Source of the DNA: Armatimonadota bacterium | GTDB lineage: Bacteria > Armatimonadota > Armatimonadia > Armatimonadales > Capsulimonadaceae | Reading direction: 5' to 3' | Length of the DNA: 45,617 nt | Assembly: GCA_019239955.1 (NCBI GenBank) | Contig: JAFAZD010000001.1 | Location: forward strand, 1-45,617 | Part shown: positions 40,287-45,617 of the stretch, piece by piece | Numbering within the stretch: position 1 is the stretch's first letter | Layout of the letters: each line of letters opens with the position of its first letter | Translations under genes and position numbers: made by a program | The notes under the pieces: model-generated | The model's database searches: none | What the model was told of the DNA's origin: nothing | The model's input: only the letters and a program-made list of their open reading frames with translations

Positions 40287-43200
40287 ATGATGAGAGCCAA
40301 AAAGCGAGCAGTCTCTTCTCCACCCGCCTTTGATGTGGGAAACCTGACTCATCGTCTGACGGCGACGGGTCTTGTGGTTGCCGCCGGAGCGTTGGCTGTG
40401 GTAACGGGACACGATCATGGCTTAGGCGCCCTGGCTTCGACCGCTTCCGGCATTAGCGGCAACGTGCTGGCTGCGGATATTCACAAGGTCTTTACAAACC
40501 GATCCGGCGGCAAGCAGGATGTGCTACACAACCATGACCTGACGCTCGCCGTCGGTAAGGCAATGGGGGCCGTGATCACCCGGATAGCTAACGATAGGCC
40601 CGCTGGTGAGGGTCGCACGGCCCTCCTACGGATGGCTCAGGTAGCCCCGGAACGATGGCGCACCCTGAGCGCGGATCAAGACCCTGAGTTTGCCGACATT
40701 GCGGAGGTTCATCTTCCCGCCTTGCTGTCCAACCGTGCCGAGGAGATGGCGAGTGTTCGGACTCTGGAGGTGAAGACGTGGGAGTCCGTGTTGTACTCGA
40801 TGTACCCGGAGAAAACGGTTAATTCGACCACCATCAAAACAATCGCGGAAGGACTGCATCAGGGGTTTGCCCAGGCACTCTTTGAGATCCTCAAGATTGA
40901 CTTTGCCGAGGGGGGCAAAGCCTTCCCCGCCCTGATGATGATGGTGATGGGTGACACGAATGCCGTTGTCAAAGAGACAAGGGCCGATGTCAAGGACATC
41001 AAAACGGGGGTGGAGACGCTGCTTGCGCGAAGCCAGCAGCCGCCTCATTCCCTCAGCGATCTGCCCGTTTCCGGCCAGCACGAGATTCCCCGGCGCAACC
41101 TGCATTTTACCGGGCGGGATGCCATCCTGGACGAAATTCGTCGCCTGCTGCAACCCGGCATCCCGGTCGCTCTCACCGGCACTCCCGGCATCGGCAAGAC
41201 CGAGACGGCGGCGGAGTATGTCTACCGCCATTACCCCGATCAGAGTCGCGTCTACTGGGTGAATGCCGACACGCCCGAAAACCTCAATCTGGGCTTCGCC
41301 GACATCGCCCGCTGTCTCCACCTGCCGCTGGACGTGAACGCGGAGCCGGCCCAGATCAACGCCGCCGTCAAGCGATGCCTGGCCGAGCAAAGCGGCTGGC
41401 TGATTGTCTTCAACAACGTCGAAAGCGCGTCCCACGCCGCCGGGTACTACCCGCCCGGCAACACCGGATGCCTTCTGCTGACCACCCACTCGGATAAGAC
41501 CGAGAATGCCGCAAAGCCTATTTCCTTTGACCCCATGGGGACAGAAGAGGGAGCCTGCCTGGTTCTGCGCCGCGCGAACATCCTCGGAGACCAGGACTCG
41601 CTCACACAAGCTAATGATGCGGATCAGAGGGCGGCACGGGCGATCAGTCAGGAACTGGGCGGCCTGCCGCTGGCCCTGGATCATGCCGGGGGCTATATGG
41701 ACTCCTTCGATTGCGGGTCGGAAGAATATCTTCAGCTTTACAGGACCGACGGCAGGTCGTACCGCGACAAATCGGCGTACCCGCATGATCCAGAGCGCAA
41801 GACGGTCTTTGCGACCTTCTCCCTGGCGCTTCGGAAAGTGGCCGAAACCCACCCCGCCGCCGCCGACTTGCTGTATCTGTGCGCGTTCCTCGCCCCGGAC
41901 AACATCCCGGAGGAGATATTCACCGGGCACGATGCAGACTTGGGGGAACACCTTAATGCCGTAGTCTCAAACCCGGGGTCATTCCGTGAGATCGTCGCCG
42001 CCGCAGTTCGCAGCGCCCTCCTGCGCTCCGACCGCAAGACCCATATGCTGACCGTGCATCGTCTCGTGCAGGAGGTCATCAAAGACCACATGACCGAGGA
42101 CGAGCAGCGCCTTTGGTCAGAGCGAGTCGTCCGGGCCGTGAGCAATGCCTTTCCCGACGTGGAGTTCTCTAATTGGTCACAATGCGCCCGCCTCCTGCCC
42201 CACGCGCTCATTTGCAGCGACTTGATCCAGGTCAACAAGATCATAAACAAAGAAGCAGGTTCTCTTCTCAACGCAGCCGGACACTATTTGTTCGAGTGTG
42301 GGCAGTATACAGAAGCCGAGCCGCTGCTGGCGGGGGCGTTTACGATAATTGAGGCAACGCTGGGATCGATGCATCCCGACACCGCCACCTCCCTCAACAA
42401 CCTCGCCATCCTCCACAAAGTCCAGGGCCGCTACGATAGGGCCGAGCCGTTGTACGCGCGGGCGCTGGCGATCCGGGAGCAGGCGCTGGGGCCGGAACAC
42501 CCTGACACCGCCGCCAGCCTCAACAATCTGGCTATGCTCTACCAAGAGCTGGGCCGCATCGATGAGGCACAGCCGTTGCACACGCGGGCGCTGGCAATCG
42601 TTCAAGCGGTGCTGGGGCCGGAACACCCTGATACCGCCGTCAGCCTCAACAATCTGGCTATCCTCTACCAAAAGCTGGGCCACTACGCCGATGCCGAGCC
42701 GCTGCTGGCGCGGGTGCTGGCGATTGTCGAGGCGACGCGAGGGCCGGGGCATCCGCAAACAGCCACCTCCCTCAACAACCTCGCCGAACTCTACAAAAGC
42801 CGGGGCCACTACGCCGATGCCGAGCCGCTGCACCGGCGTGCGCTCTCGATCCGGGAGCAGGCATTGGGACCGGAACACCCTGACACCGCCATCAGTATCA
42901 ACAACCTAGCGAGCCTCTATGATCACTGGGGCCTGTCCGATGAGGCGGAACCGTTGCACACGCGGGCGCTGGCAATCGTTCAAGCGGCGCTGGGGCCGGA
43001 ACACCCCTCCACAGCCACCTCCCTCAGCAACTTAGCCCTTGTCTACAACGCCCAGGGCCGCTATAGCGAGGCTGAACCGCTGCTGGCACGGTCCCTATTC
43101 ATTAGAGAGACGACTCTGGGGCCGGAACACTCCGACACCGCCGCCAGCCTCAACAACTTGGCCGTTCTCTACCAAGCCCAGGGCCGCTTTGTTGAGGCTG

Positions 43201-43991
43201 AACCATTGCACCAGCGGGCACTGGCAATTAGGGAAGCGACGCTGGGGCCGGGACATCCCGAGACCGCCGCCAGCCTCAACAACCTCGCCCTCCTCTATCA
43301 AGCCCAGGGGCGCAACGAAGAGGCCGAGCCGCTGTACGCGCGGGCGCTGGCGATTGTCGAGGCGGCACTGGGGCCGGGACATGACGACACCGCCACCTCC
43401 CTCAACAACTTGGCCGAACTCTACAGGAGTCAGGGCCGCAACGAAGAGGCCCTGCCGCTGTACGCGCGGGCACTGGCGATCCGGGAGCAGGCACTGGGGC
43501 CGGGACATCCCGAGACCGCCGCCAGCCTCAACAACCTCGCCCTCCTCTATCAAGCCCAGGGGCGCAACGAAGAGGCCGAGCCGCTGTACGAACAGGCGTT
43601 GGCAATTGTTGAGGCGAGGCTCGGGCCGAGACATCCACATACGGTGACTATCCTGAACAACTTGGTACGCTTCCATGAAAGCCAAGGCCGCTATGCAGAC
43701 GCCGGGGTGTTGTGTCGGCGGGTGCTGGCAATTAAGGAAGCAATACTGGGGCCGGAAGATCTTGAGACGGCTATCTACCTCAACCATCTCGCCTTCCTCT
43801 ACTACGCCCAGGACTGTAGTGAAGAGGCCCTGCCGCTGTGCGCGCGGGCACTGGCGATCCGGGAGCAGGCGCTGGGGCCGGGACATCCAGACACGGCTGT
43901 GGTTGCAGAGAACTATGCGATTTTACTGGAAGCAGCAGGCCACGCGATAGAAGCAGAGGCGCTTCAGGTGCGTTTCTTCGGTTCGTGTTAA
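40287..43991 (+). CDS. NB-ARC/STAND NTPase with TPR array, NLR-like
   Basis: A 1234-residue receptor-like protein. Residues 1-260 are an unrecognised N-terminal domain with a hydrophobic stretch near 30-63 (ATGLVVAAGALAVVTG) and a helical segment before the NTPase. The NB-ARC module has Walker A GTPGIGKTETAAEY (298-311), GGLPLALDHAGGYMD (GxP motif, about 462) and an MHD-like TVHRLVQEV near 590. Walker B reads LIVFNNVES (about 371), with Asn where Asp is usual. From about 660 to the end are some 13 TPRs of the kinesin-light-chain type, 42 residues each. Proteins of this layout include bacterial anti-phage receptors that trigger cell death. The first third is less GC-rich than its neighbours, consistent with transfer. 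An ECF-like promoter precedes it. Confidence 0.88.
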   Translation: MMRAKKRAVSSPPAFDVGNLTHRLTATGLVVAAGALAVVTGHDHGLGALASTASGISGNVLAADIHKVFTNRSGGKQDVLHNHDLTLAVGKAMGAVITRIANDRPAGEGRTALLRMAQVAPERWRTLSADQDPEFADIAEVHLPALLSNRAEEMASVRTLEVKTWESVLYSMYPEKTVNSTTIKTIAEGLHQGFAQALFEILKIDFAEGGKAFPALMMMVMGDTNAVVKETRADVKDIKTGVETLLARSQQPPHSLSDLPVSGQHEIPRRNLHFTGRDAILDEIRRLLQPGIPVALTGTPGIGKTETAAEYVYRHYPDQSRVYWVNADTPENLNLGFADIARCLHLPLDVNAEPAQINAAVKRCLAEQSGWLIVFNNVESASHAAGYYPPGNTGCLLLTTHSDKTENAAKPISFDPMGTEEGACLVLRRANILGDQDSLTQANDADQRAARAISQELGGLPLALDHAGGYMDSFDCGSEEYLQLYRTDGRSYRDKSAYPHDPERKTVFATFSLALRKVAETHPAAADLLYLCAFLAPDNIPEEIFTGHDADLGEHLNAVVSNPGSFREIVAAAVRSALLRSDRKTHMLTVHRLVQEVIKDHMTEDEQRLWSERVVRAVSNAFPDVEFSNWSQCARLLPHALICSDLIQVNKIINKEAGSLLNAAGHYLFECGQYTEAEPLLAGAFTIIEATLGSMHPDTATSLNNLAILHKVQGRYDRAEPLYARALAIREQALGPEHPDTAASLNNLAMLYQELGRIDEAQPLHTRALAIVQAVLGPEHPDTAVSLNNLAILYQKLGHYADAEPLLARVLAIVEATRGPGHPQTATSLNNLAELYKSRGHYADAEPLHRRALSIREQALGPEHPDTAISINNLASLYDHWGLSDEAEPLHTRALAIVQAALGPEHPSTATSLSNLALVYNAQGRYSEAEPLLARSLFIRETTLGPEHSDTAASLNNLAVLYQAQGRFVEAEPLHQRALAIREATLGPGHPETAASLNNLALLYQAQGRNEEAEPLYARALAIVEAALGPGHDDTATSLNNLAELYRSQGRNEEALPLYARALAIREQALGPGHPETAASLNNLALLYQAQGRNEEAEPLYEQALAIVEARLGPRHPHTVTILNNLVRFHESQGRYADAGVLCRRVLAIKEAILGPEDLETAIYLNHLAFLYYAQDCSEEALPLCARALAIREQALGPGHPDTAVVAENYAILLEAAGHAIEAEALQVRFFGSC
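42358..43950 (+). repeat. 126-bp tandem repeats encoding TPRs
   Basis: About 12 full units of 126 bp (42 codons) plus a partial one. Two copies, 43242-43338 and 43494-43590, are identical over 97 bp and 252 bp (two units) apart, which indicates recent duplication or gene conversion. This is a coding repeat and not a CRISPR array. Confidence 0.9.
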
Positions 43992-44100
43992 ATTTTCAAC
44001 AGGAACACCACAGCACCCACCTCCTTAATGATATATCTCAATGACCAGGGAGCCTTAGCCTGAAAATGGGTACAACGCCCGCAGAAGGCGAGGTTCGTTC

Positions 44101-45132
44101 ATGCGTCTTGGGTTCGCGGTGAAGGTGCTGGGGGCGGGGGGGAACATCGCCACCATCACCGAGGGCGAGGGGCTGCCGTCCAACGACGCGCGGCGCTGGC
44201 AGAGCGGCCCCCACGTCCGGCAGAGCATTGAGTACGTCCGCGCGATCTTCCATTACCTGCACAAAGTAGACATCCACATGTACCGGATGTCCTCGGACTT
44301 TGTGCCGTACCTCACCCACCCCGACCTGCCACAGTTCCACAACCAACTGGATGAGGCCGCCGACGAGTTGGCCGATCTCGGCGCGCTCGCCCGCGACTAT
44401 GACATCCGCCTCAGCCTCCATCCCTCCCAGTATATTTTGCTGAACGCCCAGGATGACGAGGTCGCCCGCAAGAGCATCGCCGACCTGAACGCCCAGGCGC
44501 AAATCTTAGATGCGCTGGGCTGCGGCCCGGAGGGGGTCGTCGTCACCCACATCGGCGGCGTCTATGATGATCGGGAGGAGAGCCTGGCCCGCTTCATCCG
44601 CCGTTATCAAGAATTGCCGGAAGGGACTCGCCACCGGCTGGTGGTGGAGAACGACGATGTGAGTTACTCCATCACCAACGCTCTGCGGGTACACGGCGAG
44701 ACGGGCTGCCCGGTGGTCTTTGACAACCTGCACCACTTCTGCCTGAACCCGGAGGGGATGCCGATGCGCGAGGCGCTGCACGCCGCCCTCGCCACCTGGC
44801 CGGAGGGGGTGACGCCCAAGATCCACTACTCCTCGCCGTCCACGGCCTTCGAGCCGCTCACGGAGAAGCAAAAAGGGAACAGCGGACGTGACAAAACCGT
44901 CTCAAAACTGAGGGCGCCGCGCACCAAAGCCCACGCGGATTTCATCAACCCGCTGGAATTCGTCCTGTTCTGGGACGCGGTGGGGGCGCAGGCGGCGCGA
45001 CCGTTTGACATCATGCTGGAGGCGAAGGCCAAGGACGTGGCCCTGCTGCGCCTGCGCCGGGAATTGCAGAAGCAGAACGAGCGTTGTCTGCCGATGGACG
45101 GCAAACGCACCAACATTGTCACCGAGAATTAA
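44101..45132 (+). CDS. uvsE: UV damage endonuclease UvsE/UVDE
   Basis: A 343-residue DNA repair enzyme that nicks 5' to UV photoproducts. The TIM-barrel motifs are clear: MRLGFAVKVLG at the start, HMYRMSSDFVPYLTHPD near 60, RLSLHPSQYILLNAQDD near 101, VVTHIGGVYDDRE near 143, VVENDDVSYSI near 180, VVFDNLHHFCLNPEG near 207 and KIHYSSPS near 240, which provide the His, Glu and Asp metal ligands. GAGG precedes the start at some distance. It is 109 bp after the NLR-like gene and is probably a separate unit. Confidence 0.95.
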   Translation: MRLGFAVKVLGAGGNIATITEGEGLPSNDARRWQSGPHVRQSIEYVRAIFHYLHKVDIHMYRMSSDFVPYLTHPDLPQFHNQLDEAADELADLGALARDYDIRLSLHPSQYILLNAQDDEVARKSIADLNAQAQILDALGCGPEGVVVTHIGGVYDDREESLARFIRRYQELPEGTRHRLVVENDDVSYSITNALRVHGETGCPVVFDNLHHFCLNPEGMPMREALHAALATWPEGVTPKIHYSSPSTAFEPLTEKQKGNSGRDKTVSKLRAPRTKAHADFINPLEFVLFWDAVGAQAARPFDIMLEAKAKDVALLRLRRELQKQNERCLPMDGKRTNIVTEN

Positions 45133-45164
45133 TGCAGAATAGGGGTGGACAAGCCATAATGTGC

Positions 45165-45170
45165 TATAAT
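45165..45170 (+). promoter_or_regulatory. Extended -10 promoter for the last gene
   Basis: TGCTATAAT (TGn plus TATAAT). The leader to 45303 is about 126 nt and contains an imperfect TCCCGGAAT/ATTCGGGA hairpin near 45246-45268. Confidence 0.6.
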
Positions 45171-45302
45171 GAGGGTGATATGGTACGCGCGACGGCAGAC
45201 CCCATCGTCTCTCCCCGACCATGCTCCTCAACGTCGTCCCCCGTGTCCCGGAATGACCGTATTCGGGACCGTCTTTCAACCAAACCGGGAGGTGGAATCT
45301 CA

Positions 45303-45617
45303 ATGAGCAACATGCGGACCTCGATCAAGTGCAACTGCGGCCAGCGGATCATCGCCAAGGACGTGGTGCAGCACGGTTACTACCTGCGCCTCTTCGGTCC
45401 GAGTTTTGTGTATGTCAAATTCCGCTGCTCCCGCTGCAAGAAGCTCGGGGAGCAGTTCATCAAGCAAGAGGAGTGGGAGGAAGGAATCCTCAAGGACCAT
45501 GTGGTGGAGATCGCCCCAGAGGAGAAAGCGCAGCTATCCTCCCTCGGCCCGATTGACATCAACGAGGTGTTGGACTTCCACTTCCAGTTGGAGAACATGG
45601 CCGACCTGAAATCCTTG
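45303..45617 (+). CDS. Putative zinc-ribbon protein, 3' end cut by window
   Basis: At least 105 residues, running off the window. The start ATG 45303 follows GGGAGGTGG. A CNC pair (residues 10-12) and a CSRC pair (about 43-46) form a split Cys4 zinc site around a beta hairpin (YYLRLFGPSFVYVKFRC). A Glu-rich helical part follows (EQFIKQEEWEEGILKDHVVEIAPEEKAQL). I do not recognise the family. The full C-terminus is unknown, so domain content cannot be settled. It has its own promoter with a long leader. Confidence 0.8.
   Translation, partial: MSNMRTSIKCNCGQRIIAKDVVQHGYYLRLFGPSFVYVKFRCSRCKKLGEQFIKQEEWEEGILKDHVVEIAPEEKAQLSSLGPIDINEVLDFHFQLENMADLKSL

Noticed and set aside
42358-43950. Regular repeats as a CRISPR array
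   Set aside because: The period is 126 bp, the frame is open throughout and each unit encodes a TPR. No CRISPR array was seen anywhere in the window.
1-45617. Insertion sequences, integrases or prophage genes
   Set aside because: No transposase, integrase or phage structural motif was found among the real genes of the window.

Overview
The window is about 45.6 kb of high-GC bacterial DNA, densely coding on both strands. The gene content suggests a member of Armatimonadota or a close relative: an S55 (SpoIVB-type) peptidase outside any sporulation locus, DUF6259 and DUF5335 proteins, a radical SAM/DUF512 protein, several ECF-type sigma factors and a secreted GH44 hydrolase. This placement is inferred from family content only; there is no rRNA here.

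Layout. 1-7.4 kb: PPK2 kinase and DUF512 (minus), a secreted DUF6259 protein (plus), then a sigma / putative anti-sigma / NfeD operon. 7.6-15.0 kb: a RecB-type nuclease, a ChbG-like deacetylase, and a minus-strand run mtaB, HIT protein and a BMP/nucleoside-type ABC importer (lipoprotein, ATPase, one permease). 15.1-22.7 kb: ferritin-like DUF892, DUF5335, rpsR, a small membrane protein, hisI and a 1432-residue S55-peptidase/beta-propeller protein. 22.7-29.3 kb: an S9 peptidase, a sigma/receiver-like/Clp-N fusion, GH44 and a secreted unknown. 29.4-33.9 kb: a tRNA-Arg abutted by a PD-(D/E)XK nuclease gene, feoAB and two Uma2 nucleases. 34.2-38.8 kb: a small unknown protein, a LuxR-type HTH protein, a DyP peroxidase and prolyl oligopeptidase. 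38.9-45.6 kb: a stand-alone Cas3-type helicase, a 1234-residue NB-ARC/TPR protein resembling bacterial NLR immune receptors, UV damage endonuclease and a partial zinc-ribbon protein.

Strongest signals. (1) The promoter of the NLR-like gene carries the same bipartite motif, with identical spacing, as the promoter of the ECF sigma operon 35 kb away, which suggests that sigma factor controls the receptor. (2) The Cas3-type helicase has no HD domain, Cascade genes or CRISPR array and sits immediately upstream of the NLR-like gene; together they form a candidate defence locus. (3) A consensus sigma-70 promoter, a homing-endonuclease-type gene, tRNA-Arg and a terminator form one compact unit with only 4 bp between nuclease and tRNA. 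(4) Families of GC-rich palindromic repeats occur between genes and also in frame inside mtaB, the ABC ATPase and the DUF512 gene. (5) Several genes appear leaderless, with a -10 hexamer 6-8 nt from the start codon. All assignments come from reading motifs by eye, without database searches.
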